Shown piece after piece: positions 33,443 through 41,633 of a stretch of DNA of 61,733 bases. Every line of letters begins with the position of its first letter. Within the stretch, counting starts at the first letter, position 1. This stretch comes from an uncultured Bacteroidales bacterium (GTDB lineage: Bacteria > Bacteroidota > Bacteroidia > Bacteroidales > Bacteroidaceae), in NCBI GenBank assembly GCA_902800305.1, contig CADCDP010000009.1, positions 1 through 61,733 on the forward strand, given 5' to 3'. Below the pieces are notes generated by a model, which was not told the origin of the DNA, ran no database searches, and saw nothing but the letters and a program-made list of their open reading frames with translations. The position numbers were made by a program, and so were the translations under genes.

Positions 33443-33898
33443 ATGATTAAGAGAATTCTTGCCATCTCTGGCAAACCAGGGCTTTACAAGCTCATTTCAC
33501 GAGGCAACAAAAGCCTCATCGTAGAAACCGTAGATGAACAGAAGAAACGTATTCCCGCTTTTGGAACAGACAAAGTTGTTTCCCTCGGCGACATCTCCAT
33601 CTACACCAACGACGACAGCGAGGTGAGCCTTGCTTCTGTCTTCGAATCCGTTAAGAAGAACTACGGTGATAAGCCAGTAGAAATATCTCCCAAGAAAGCA
33701 TCACAGGACGACATCATCGCCTTCTTCGAGAAAGTTCTCCCCAACTACGACACCGACCGTGTCCGCGTCAGCGATATGCGCAAAGTCCTTGCATGGTATA
33801 ACATCCTCGTCAGTGACGGCATCACCGAATTTGAGTCACAAGAAGAAACCCCTGCTCAAGAAGACGATACAGAGAAGAAAGAAGAAAGTGAAGCGTAA
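33443..33898 (+). CDS. DUF5606 family protein
   Basis: A 151-residue protein nearly restricted to Bacteroidetes. It has MIKRILAISGKPGLYKLISRGNKSLIVE at the N terminus, a helical middle (DDIIAFFEKVLPNYDTDRVRVSDMRKVLAWYNIL, here split in description) and an acidic Glu-rich tail. The N-terminal part resembles a small beta-barrel and may bind nucleic acid or a ribosomal partner; function is unknown. It is the last gene of the nusB-coaE run and terminates at a hairpin that includes its stop codon. Confidence 0.92.
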   Translation: MIKRILAISGKPGLYKLISRGNKSLIVETVDEQKKRIPAFGTDKVVSLGDISIYTNDDSEVSLASVFESVKKNYGDKPVEISPKKASQDDIIAFFEKVLPNYDTDRVRVSDMRKVLAWYNILVSDGITEFESQEETPAQEDDTEKKEESEA

Positions 33899-33917
33899 CA
33901 ACGCTTCACTTTTTTTT
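33887..33917. terminator. Intrinsic terminator with the stop codon in its loop
   Basis: AGTGAAGCG (33887-33895) pairs perfectly with CGCTTCACT (33902-33910), followed by seven T. The TAA stop of the DUF5606 gene (33896-33898) lies in the loop. On the minus strand the stem is followed by a T/C-rich run, so it may also serve the EEP nuclease gene. Confidence 0.92.
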
Positions 33918-33948
33918 ACCTACTTCACTTCCTTCACTATTTTTTTTC

Positions 33949-34998
33949 CTACTTCACTTCCTTCACCAAATAGATTTGGGTGGGGAAGTGGTCGCTGTAG
34001 CCATCCTGCCAAACACCTGCACTGGTGGTACGCTTGGGGGCACCTTTTAGCTTTCCGTATGTCATTGTCATCCATTCGGGTCGGAAGATTTCGTTCTTGA
34101 AGAAAGTGAAGGAAGAACGATTGTCATCCAAGAGGTTGGCAGTAAAGAGAATCTGGTCGAAAAGATTCCACATACCTTCGTAGAGTAAGGTGCCCTGCCC
34201 TTTTTTGCGGAGAATGTCATTCCAGGGATTGTAAAGGTCTTTGTCCGAGGAGATGTTCTTACGATTGAGCTTGACACCGAGTGCCTTGGTCAAGGATTTG
34301 CTGTCGGGGTCATCGTTGAGGTCACCCATGATGACGATACGTGCGGTAGGTTCTACTTGCTGAATGGAATCCACAATCTCACGCACAAGACTTCCCAGAA
34401 ACTCACGTGCCAAACTCTCATGCGCCCTGCTCGGCCAATGGTTGACAAGGAAATGGAAGTGCTCACCCAACAAACTACCTTCCACATGAAGGACACCACG
34501 AGTGCGTCTGTCTCCCGTCGCTTCCCGATAACCTTTCGCAGGTATCAGTTCGCTGTGTTTTGGTTTGAACATCAGCGGATTGTATAAAGCGGCACAATCA
34601 ATGCCACGACCGTCCTCTCCATCATAGTGAACATACTTAAATCCCTTTTCCTTCATACTTGGCTGGTTGCAGAGGTCTTCCAGCACTCCTGCATTCTCCA
34701 CTTCAGCTAAACCGATGAACGCTGCCCCACCCTTCACACGGTCGGTACAGAGTTTTGAGAGCACCGATGCCATGTTCTGCTGTTTGTGGGTGTATTGAAG
34801 CGCTCCCCAATGCATCGACCCCTTGGGTGTATAATCTTCGTCCAACGTCCGAGGGTCGTCGATGGTGTCGAAAAGGTTTTCCAAATTGTAGAAAGCGATG
34901 CCCGCATAGATGGTGCGCACATCACTTTGCGGACGGCTGGCAGTCATCAGAATCAGTGTCATCAGCACTGCCATTGCGGTAAAGAGTGTCTTTCTCAT
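33949..34998 (-). CDS. Secreted endonuclease/exonuclease/phosphatase family protein
   Basis: A 349-residue EEP-fold hydrolase with a signal sequence (LFTAMAVLMTLILMTASR). Catalytic motifs are visible: IAFYNLENLFDTIDD, GLAEVEN, the His in LVNHWPSR, VIMGDLNDDPDS and a final SDHFP. EEP enzymes cleave phosphodiesters in nucleic acids or phospholipids. It is divergent from the TonB receptor and nuclease operon, which makes a role in extracellular nucleic-acid breakdown the most likely reading. Confidence 0.9.
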   Translation of the reverse strand: MRKTLFTAMAVLMTLILMTASRPQSDVRTIYAGIAFYNLENLFDTIDDPRTLDEDYTPKGSMHWGALQYTHKQQNMASVLSKLCTDRVKGGAAFIGLAEVENAGVLEDLCNQPSMKEKGFKYVHYDGEDGRGIDCAALYNPLMFKPKHSELIPAKGYREATGDRRTRGVLHVEGSLLGEHFHFLVNHWPSRAHESLAREFLGSLVREIVDSIQQVEPTARIVIMGDLNDDPDSKSLTKALGVKLNRKNISSDKDLYNPWNDILRKKGQGTLLYEGMWNLFDQILFTANLLDDNRSSFTFFKNEIFRPEWMTMTYGKLKGAPKRTTSAGVWQDGYSDHFPTQIYLVKEVK

Positions 34999-35096
34999 GT
35001 TCGAATGTATTTTGGTTTTTCTGTTACAAATATCATAAAAAAAAACGACTTAAAGTGTTTCTTTGGGCAGAAAAAACATTTTTTCTCAAAAAAGTA

Positions 35097-35127
35097 TTGA
35101 CTTTCGTTAAAAAAAGTAGTAGATTTG
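35097..35127 (+). promoter_or_regulatory. Probable promoter of the TonB-receptor operon
   Basis: TTGA (35097-35100, partial match to TTTG), 19 bases, TAGATTTG (35120-35127). It lies 46 bases before the receptor start. Confidence 0.55.
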
Positions 35128-35173
35128 TAACGAATACTTAAAAATCACACAATAATAAACTTCACACACAACT

Positions 35174-37882
35174 ATGAGTAAAGGTGTAAAACTAATGGCA
35201 GCGGCTCTATGCTTTTCGGCTGGAACGATGGCGCAAGAAGTGAAGACCGACTCTGTAAGTACAGAAGAGGAATTTGACTTCTCGTTGACGGAAGGCCAGA
35301 TTGACGAAGATGCCGAAGCTGCCAACACCGTCACATTGGTGTCGAGCAAGAAAGACCCTTACATGAGCGAAGTCGGCTATGCGTGGAGTGCCATGCGCTT
35401 CAAGTATCGAGCTTTGGACAATGCGTATGTGGGCAACTACTTCAACGGCGTAAAGCTGAACAATGTGGAGAACGGACGTTTCAGCTTCTCAGGCATCACG
35501 GGCGGTCTCAACGATGCCACCCGCAACAAGGAGGGCGTGTCACACTACGACGACAACCAGTTCTCATACGCCCCTTTGGGTGGTGCCACCAACACAGACC
35601 TTCGTGCCAGTCACTATGCTGCTGGTAGCAAGGCTATCTTCTCGCTGACCAACCGCAGCTACTACGCTCGTCTGGGTTACACATACGCCACAGGCTTGCT
35701 GCAGAACGGTTGGGCATTCATGGGTAGTGTGGCTTATCGCTATGCTGACCGAGGCAACATCGAAGGAACTTTCTACAACAGTTTCTCGTTTATGCTGGGG
35801 GCAGAAAAGCGATTGAGCGACGACCACTCCATCTCGTTCAATATCTGGGGTGCCCCCACCGAACGCGGACAACAGGGTGCATCGACCGAGGAAGCCTATT
35901 GGTTGGCCAACTCCCATTACTATAACCCCTATTGGGGCTACCAGAACGGGCATCGACGCAACTCGCGTGTCGTGACAGAGTTTTCGCCAACGGCACTCTT
36001 CACGTGGGATTGGAAGATTGATGATGACACAAAACTGACCACCACGGCGGCGGTGACGTGGATGAACTACGCATCGACGGCTTTGTCATACAACAACGCC
36101 TACAACCCACGTCCCGACTACTACAAGAACCTACCTTCGTCAGCGTTCAATGTGTACAACGATGCCTACAACAACCCCACTTGGCTCACCGACAATCCTG
36201 CGGTGTTCGATACGTGGAAGAATCTCTACAACTACTGGACATCCGACAAAGCGCATCGTCAAGTACAATGGGATCAGCTCTATGCACAGAACGAAGCCAA
36301 CAATGCTACGGGAAAGGATGCGCTCTACTATCAAGAGAAACGCCACAACAACCAACTAACCTTCAATTTCTCCAGCATTCTCGACGGCAAGTTCAACACC
36401 CACGGCAAGTATCTTCTTGGGGTGAACATCAACTCCACCAAGGGTATGCACTACAAGACGATGGCCGACCTTTTGGGTGCTGCCAAATTCCATGATGAGG
36501 ATAACTACTCGTTGAATAAGTATGGCCGCAACTCCAACGAATACTTCAACGACCTCGACAATCTGCACTACGAAGACGGATATTTGCGTGGTGCCAGCAT
36601 CAAGGAAGGCGACAAATTCGGCTATAATTATAATATATATGTGAACAAGCTCAAAGCTTTCGGCACTAACACCTGGAAATGGAATGACTTCACCGTCACT
36701 TACGGCGGCGACATCGAGGGCACTTTCATCGAGCGTGAAGGATTGATGCGCAACGGACGTGCTGCCGACCACTCGAAAGGCAAGAGCGGCATGGCCAAGT
36801 TCTTGGGCGGCGGAGGTAAAGTCGTTCTCTCTCAGCAGATTGCCACCTCCAACCTCTATGTCGGTGCATCCATCGAGAGTCAGGCACCTCTTGCCTACAA
36901 CTCCTTCATAGCACCTCGTGTCACCAACTATTTCGTTGACAATCTGAAGAATGAACTGTTCTATAACTTCGAAGCTGGCTACCAGTGGTATTTCGGTCCT
37001 GTAAGTGGTAAAATCAGCGGTTACTACACCCGTTTCAAGGACATGACCCAGCAAACCGCTTTCTACAACGACGACGCTTCCTATCTGACCTATCTGACCA
37101 TGACTGGCATCGAAAAGGAATATAAAGGAATCGAAGCTGCCCTTACCTTCAAAATCATCAAAAACCTCAAGTTGAACCTGTTGTGTACTTTTGCCGATGC
37201 TAAATACATCAGCAATCCAGACGCAACGCTGGCTTACGAAGGCTCTGATGCTGAAACCACAAAGACCATCAACAGATGGACAAACGAGGTGACAGGCGAG
37301 AACCGCGACCTGAAGGTGTTTATGAAGAACGTCAAAGTCGATTCCACCCCACTCACAGCAGCCACCGTCGGCCTCTCTTACAACACCCACGGCTGGTACT
37401 TCGACCTCGACCTTAACTACTACGACCGTGTCTATATTGGAGCCAGTTCCTACCGTCGTCTGGGCAATGCCTACGAATGTGGTGTGACAGGTTATGCCAG
37501 CAACATACAAGACATCAACATTGACGGTACCTACACCACGGCATGGGATTACGCTAAGGAGACAGCCGCCAATGGTACAACTGCTTACGTTTACGATGCT
37601 GCCACTGGTGACGTACTCAGTGCCTACTCTCCTAAACAAGAGAAATTCAAGGGTGGCTTTATGCTCGATGCCTCCATCGGCAAAAGCCTCTACCTCTCCC
37701 ATGGTCGTCGCCTCTCCATCAACCTTCAGTTCCAAAACATCAACAACAACCGCAAACTGAAGACAGGAGGCTACGAACAAAACCGTGCCGACCGCTCCTA
37801 CGACTACATCTTCTCGAAGAACAGCTACTACTATTATGCCTACGCATTCAACGCATTCCTCAATGTATCACTTAAATTCTAA
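35174..37882 (+). CDS. TonB-dependent outer-membrane receptor
   Basis: A 902-residue beta-barrel receptor with a signal peptide (MSKGVKLMAAALCFSAGTMAQ). The N-terminal region is short for a plug, but contains the late-plug signature YFNGVKLNNVENGRFSFSG seen in Bacteroidetes receptors. No carboxypeptidase-like or TonB-box domain of usual length is obvious. Alternating aromatic beta strands fill the rest, and the protein ends on LNVSLKF, a typical barrel terminus. It heads an operon with two substrate-binding-type lipoproteins and a nuclease, so its cargo is probably nucleic-acid fragments or bound metal; this is inference. Confidence 0.9.
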   Translation: MSKGVKLMAAALCFSAGTMAQEVKTDSVSTEEEFDFSLTEGQIDEDAEAANTVTLVSSKKDPYMSEVGYAWSAMRFKYRALDNAYVGNYFNGVKLNNVENGRFSFSGITGGLNDATRNKEGVSHYDDNQFSYAPLGGATNTDLRASHYAAGSKAIFSLTNRSYYARLGYTYATGLLQNGWAFMGSVAYRYADRGNIEGTFYNSFSFMLGAEKRLSDDHSISFNIWGAPTERGQQGASTEEAYWLANSHYYNPYWGYQNGHRRNSRVVTEFSPTALFTWDWKIDDDTKLTTTAAVTWMNYASTALSYNNAYNPRPDYYKNLPSSAFNVYNDAYNNPTWLTDNPAVFDTWKNLYNYWTSDKAHRQVQWDQLYAQNEANNATGKDALYYQEKRHNNQLTFNFSSILDGKFNTHGKYLLGVNINSTKGMHYKTMADLLGAAKFHDEDNYSLNKYGRNSNEYFNDLDNLHYEDGYLRGASIKEGDKFGYNYNIYVNKLKAFGTNTWKWNDFTVTYGGDIEGTFIEREGLMRNGRAADHSKGKSGMAKFLGGGGKVVLSQQIATSNLYVGASIESQAPLAYNSFIAPRVTNYFVDNLKNELFYNFEAGYQWYFGPVSGKISGYYTRFKDMTQQTAFYNDDASYLTYLTMTGIEKEYKGIEAALTFKIIKNLKLNLLCTFADAKYISNPDATLAYEGSDAETTKTINRWTNEVTGENRDLKVFMKNVKVDSTPLTAATVGLSYNTHGWYFDLDLNYYDRVYIGASSYRRLGNAYECGVTGYASNIQDINIDGTYTTAWDYAKETAANGTTAYVYDAATGDVLSAYSPKQEKFKGGFMLDASIGKSLYLSHGRRLSINLQFQNINNNRKLKTGGYEQNRADRSYDYIFSKNSYYYYAYAFNAFLNVSLKF

Positions 37883-37891
37883 CACACGACC

Positions 37892-38752
37892 ATGAAGAAG
37901 TATTTAATTCTGATAGTTGCAGGACTGCTCACCATGACATCTTGCATGAACGACTTCGACACCGAAATCGTTGACAACGACCTCTATTCAGCTCCAAACA
38001 TCGGTGAACCCACCACGACCATCGCCAATTTGCGCTCTCAATACGCTAACGCCATCAGCAACTCCAGTTACGAGCAAATCACTTCCGACGATGTGGTGGA
38101 AGGCGTAGTGGTGGCCAACGACATCTCTGGCAACATCTATCAGTTCATCTACATCCAAGGACTGAACGCTGACGGCACCCTCGACACCTCGAAAGGCGGT
38201 ATCGGCGTGGGCGTCAAGGGCATCGGTTGCCTCTACACCCTATTCCCTGTAGGGCAGATTATCCGCATCAACCTCAAGGGACTCTACGTGGGCGGCTACG
38301 GCAAATCGCCTCGCATCGGAATGCCTTACATCAACACCAACGGCTCCATGCGCCTCGGCCCTATGACCCTCGACATGATGAAGACCCACATCGCCAAGGT
38401 GGGTTCCCCCCGTCCTGAACTGGTGACGGCTCGCGAGTGCTCGGCTTCAGACATCACCAATAACATCAACACACTGGCACCGATGTTGGTGGTGCTGAAG
38501 AATGCTGAGATTGCCGATGCTGGCTGGCCTTACGCCCATTGGGAAGTAGGCGGTGACATCTATTCGGAGTATCACGACATCAGCATCAACGGCACCGTCG
38601 TGAAGCAGTTGCTCTACACCAGCACCTCCGCTCAGTTTGCGGGCGACACCATCCAAGCAGGAAAGAAGACCATCTACGGATTGCTGAACCAATACAGTGG
38701 TTCCCCACAACTTTCCCTCCGTTCTATTGAAGACATTCTCGAACTTAAATAA
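37892..38752 (+). CDS. DUF5689 lipoprotein
   Basis: A 286-residue lipoprotein. The lipobox is MTSC (Cys18) followed by MNDFDTE. The DUF5689 region begins near residue 45 (TIANLRSQY) and has the OB-like strands VVEGVVVANDISGNIYQFIYIQG. DUF5689 proteins accompany TonB receptors and secreted nucleases or phosphatases in Bacteroidetes and are thought to be surface ligand-binding partners. It lies 9 bases after the receptor and 15 before the next lipoprotein, so all three are one operon. Confidence 0.88.
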   Translation: MKKYLILIVAGLLTMTSCMNDFDTEIVDNDLYSAPNIGEPTTTIANLRSQYANAISNSSYEQITSDDVVEGVVVANDISGNIYQFIYIQGLNADGTLDTSKGGIGVGVKGIGCLYTLFPVGQIIRINLKGLYVGGYGKSPRIGMPYINTNGSMRLGPMTLDMMKTHIAKVGSPRPELVTARECSASDITNNINTLAPMLVVLKNAEIADAGWPYAHWEVGGDIYSEYHDISINGTVVKQLLYTSTSAQFAGDTIQAGKKTIYGLLNQYSGSPQLSLRSIEDILELK

Positions 38753-38767
38753 ATAAAAAGACACATC

Positions 38768-40666
38768 ATGAAAAAAATTTTCAACATATTGCTCCTCGCA
38801 GCAACGGCACTCGGACTTACCACATCTTGCTCCGACGTGCCATCACCTTACGACATCAATGGCGAAGGAAACACTTCCTTTGGCCGACAGCTCCCCTACA
38901 AGAGCACCAACCTCAACACGGGATGGGTTACCCGTTGTATCTCCGAAAACGAGCCGTGGAGCCAAGGTTCCTCCTACACCCAAGCTACTGGTTACCAGGA
39001 TTGGGACGGCACAGGCAGTAAGTACAACAAAGAAGTGGAGTCTTACCTTATCTCTCCTGCCATCAACACCACGTGTGAGAGCGGCAAGGTGAAAATCTGC
39101 TTCGACCAAACCATCCGCTACACCAACAACGTACCTGGATGGGAGAAGTACCACAAAGTCCTTATCTCCAAGAGGTACAATAATCACGAATTCAATGCCG
39201 AAGATTGGGAAGAACTGCCCTACAAACCTGTGGCATCGCCCTATTCCGACTGGACGCTCTACTCTTCGGGCGACATCCAGATACCAGATGCTTACGTGAA
39301 CAGCGATTCCGTCTTCATCGCATTCTATTTCTACGCACCTGCCAGCAATTCCACCACTTGGGAGCTTGAGAACTTCTATATCCTTGAAGGTGAAGCTGGC
39401 ACCAACCCTGACGACCCCGACAACCCAACCCCAACAGAAGGCGAAGGTTCTGGTACGGCAGAAGACCCATACAACGTAGCAGCCACTATCGCGTTGGTCA
39501 GCGCACTTCCTGCCGACACCAACTCCGACCCTGTTTACATCACGGGTATTATCTGCAATGACCCAACCATCGACACGGGTCAGTACGGCAATGCTACCTT
39601 CAAGATTTCCGACGACGGCACCGAGAACAACGCCTTCTACATCTTCCGTACCATGGACATCGGCAACCAGAAGTTCACTGATGCCAATAAGATTAAGAAG
39701 GGCGATAAGGTCGTTATCTATGGGCCACTGGTCAACTACCGAGGCAACACGCCAGAGACGGTCGGCAGTAAGACTTACCTCATCTCCATCAACGGAGAAG
39801 GTGGAGGCAATACGCCTACCCCCACACCTACAGAAGGTAGTGGTTCGGGCACACAAGCTGACCCATACAACGTAGCAGCCACCATCGCAATGGTCAAAGC
39901 ACTTCCTGCCGATACCAACTCTGACCCTGTTTACATCACGGGTATTATCTGCAATGACCCAAGCATCGACACGGGTCAGTACGGCAACGCCACCTTCAAG
40001 ATTTCCGACGATGGCACCGACAGCAACACTTTCTATATCTTCCGTACTTTCGACATCGGCAACCAGAAGTTCACCAATGCCAACAAGATTAAGAAAGGCG
40101 ATAAGGTCGTCATCTATGGTCCACTTGTCAACTACAAAGGCAACACACCGGAAACCGTCGCCAGCAAGACTTACCTCATTTCCATCAACGGCTCTACTGA
40201 AGGTGGTGGCGACAACCCCGATCCCGACATTCCTGGTACTTCCGGCGGTGTTTCCATCGACGGCACCACTGTGACCCTCACCAATACAGCTGCCACAGCC
40301 GGAAGTGAGAGCATCACCATCGACCTCGCCACACTCGGATTGGAGAATGCTGCCGAGATGGGCACAGTCACGCTCTCCGATGGCACCACTATCGTCTTCG
40401 ATGCAGGTTCCAACCCAAACGCACCCAAGTACTATAGTGCCACAAACGGTGCACGTGTCTATGCCAATAACACCATCACCTTCAATGGCAAGAGTCCTAT
40501 CGCCAAAGTGGTGATGACCTGTGACTCCTACAACGGCACCGACTACGTGGGCAATGCCACTGCTACCATCTCCGTGTCAGGCAACACCCTCGTCTATACC
40601 AATGCAAGTTCCGATGCTGGTACTCAGCTTCGTGTACAGACCATAACAATTACTTATGCTCAATAA
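38768..40666 (+). CDS. Lipoprotein with jelly-roll domain and two near-identical OB-like repeats
   Basis: A 632-residue lipoprotein (TTSC lipobox, Cys21). Residues 35-215 form a choice-of-anchor/DUF5017-like beta domain (SYLISPAINT, then a Trp-rich strand). Two tandem repeats of about 120 residues follow (from about 233 and 365), each starting DPYNVAATIA and containing NDPxIDTGQYGNATFKISDDG. At DNA level they are offset by 396 bases and nearly identical. The C-terminal 130 residues are a separate beta domain. It is likely a surface binding protein for the nuclease and receptor system. The stop overlaps the nuclease start by 11 bases. Confidence 0.82.
   Translation: MKKIFNILLLAATALGLTTSCSDVPSPYDINGEGNTSFGRQLPYKSTNLNTGWVTRCISENEPWSQGSSYTQATGYQDWDGTGSKYNKEVESYLISPAINTTCESGKVKICFDQTIRYTNNVPGWEKYHKVLISKRYNNHEFNAEDWEELPYKPVASPYSDWTLYSSGDIQIPDAYVNSDSVFIAFYFYAPASNSTTWELENFYILEGEAGTNPDDPDNPTPTEGEGSGTAEDPYNVAATIALVSALPADTNSDPVYITGIICNDPTIDTGQYGNATFKISDDGTENNAFYIFRTMDIGNQKFTDANKIKKGDKVVIYGPLVNYRGNTPETVGSKTYLISINGEGGGNTPTPTPTEGSGSGTQADPYNVAATIAMVKALPADTNSDPVYITGIICNDPSIDTGQYGNATFKISDDGTDSNTFYIFRTFDIGNQKFTNANKIKKGDKVVIYGPLVNYKGNTPETVASKTYLISINGSTEGGGDNPDPDIPGTSGGVSIDGTTVTLTNTAATAGSESITIDLATLGLENAAEMGTVTLSDGTTIVFDAGSNPNAPKYYSATNGARVYANNTITFNGKSPIAKVVMTCDSYNGTDYVGNATATISVSGNTLVYTNASSDAGTQLRVQTITITYAQ
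39440..40195 (+). repeat. 396-bp direct repeat inside the lipoprotein gene
   Basis: Two in-frame copies (about 39440-39800 and 39838-40195) are offset by exactly 396 bases (132 codons). They keep long identical blocks, such as the stretch beginning GACCCATACAACGTAGCAGC at 39464 and 39860. Unequal recombination could expand or contract the domain number. Confidence 0.9.
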
Positions 40667-41594
40667 AAAACTGCTATATTTCATGGTGGCGCTGTCCTTC
40701 AGTGCCACCTTTTTCACTTCCTGTGGTGACAACGACGACGACAAGAAGAGCACCTCTCCTGTTAATACAGAGAACCGCAACGCCAATCTCGTCGGAACCG
40801 ACCCTACTGTGTCTCGTCTGGAGATACCCCACCTTAATTCACACTACGACTACATCTGCCACAAGCTATCGAACGGCGATGTCAACTACACGATGGAGTA
40901 TGACCGTACCCACCTACATCCACGATGGACAGCATACACCTACGACACCAAGAACGCCCAGAAGAACTATGCCCGACGTACCGACGCATGGGATGGCGAC
41001 CCCTACTACGACAGCCAAATGCAGTATCAAGTCACCGTGCAGACCTTCCGAGGCTACCAGCGTGGGCACATCGTCGGTTCAGCCGAACGCTACTACTCAC
41101 AGGAAGCCAACGAGCAGACTTTCTACATGACCAACATGTCGCCCATGATAGGAGCCTTCAACGAAACCTACTGGGGCACCATCGAAGACCTTGTGCGTGA
41201 CAAATGGGGACGTGGTGTGCTTGACCAGCGGAGCGACTTCTACGGAGGTACACTCTACGTCGTCAAGGGCGGCACACTCGACCAGCTCAACACGACCATC
41301 ACCGTCCTGAACACCCTCGGCGACAACCTACAGATGGCCGTACCTCGCTACTACTGGATTGCCTGTCTCTTCGTGTCCTCCACAGGTTCGATGAAGGCCA
41401 TCGGCTTCTGGGTGGAGCACAAGAACTACAACAATAACAACTCATCCTTCCTCTCCACCTTCGCCCGCAACCATGCTTGTTCCATCGACGAACTGGAAAC
41501 GAAGACAGGATTCGACTTCTTCTGCAACCTGCCCGACCAAGGCGAAGAAATAGTGGAGTCGAGCTACAACGTGAGCCAGTGGAGCGGATTATAA
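40656..41594 (+). CDS. DNA/RNA non-specific endonuclease, lipoprotein (NUC1/NucA type)
   Basis: A 312-residue lipoprotein nuclease with lipobox FTSC followed by GDNDDDK, the surface-export pattern. The beta-beta-alpha metal core is clear: QRGHIVGSAERYY (general base His138) and the downstream FYMTNMSPMIGAFNETYWGTIED with the metal-binding Asn. Family members cut single- and double-stranded DNA and RNA with Mg. It overlaps the preceding lipoprotein gene by 11 bases. On the cell surface it would cut nucleic acids for uptake through the receptor. Confidence 0.92.
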   Translation: MLNKKLLYFMVALSFSATFFTSCGDNDDDKKSTSPVNTENRNANLVGTDPTVSRLEIPHLNSHYDYICHKLSNGDVNYTMEYDRTHLHPRWTAYTYDTKNAQKNYARRTDAWDGDPYYDSQMQYQVTVQTFRGYQRGHIVGSAERYYSQEANEQTFYMTNMSPMIGAFNETYWGTIEDLVRDKWGRGVLDQRSDFYGGTLYVVKGGTLDQLNTTITVLNTLGDNLQMAVPRYYWIACLFVSSTGSMKAIGFWVEHKNYNNNNSSFLSTFARNHACSIDELETKTGFDFFCNLPDQGEEIVESSYNVSQWSGL

Positions 41595-41633
41595 AAAGAA
41601 TTTAACTAACATTTATAAAAACCAATAAGACGT

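Noticed and set aside
36356..37780. A 474-codon open frame antisense to the TonB receptor
   Set aside because: Low-complexity Val/Gly/Ile product with no domain, promoter or start context; a shadow of the receptor gene.
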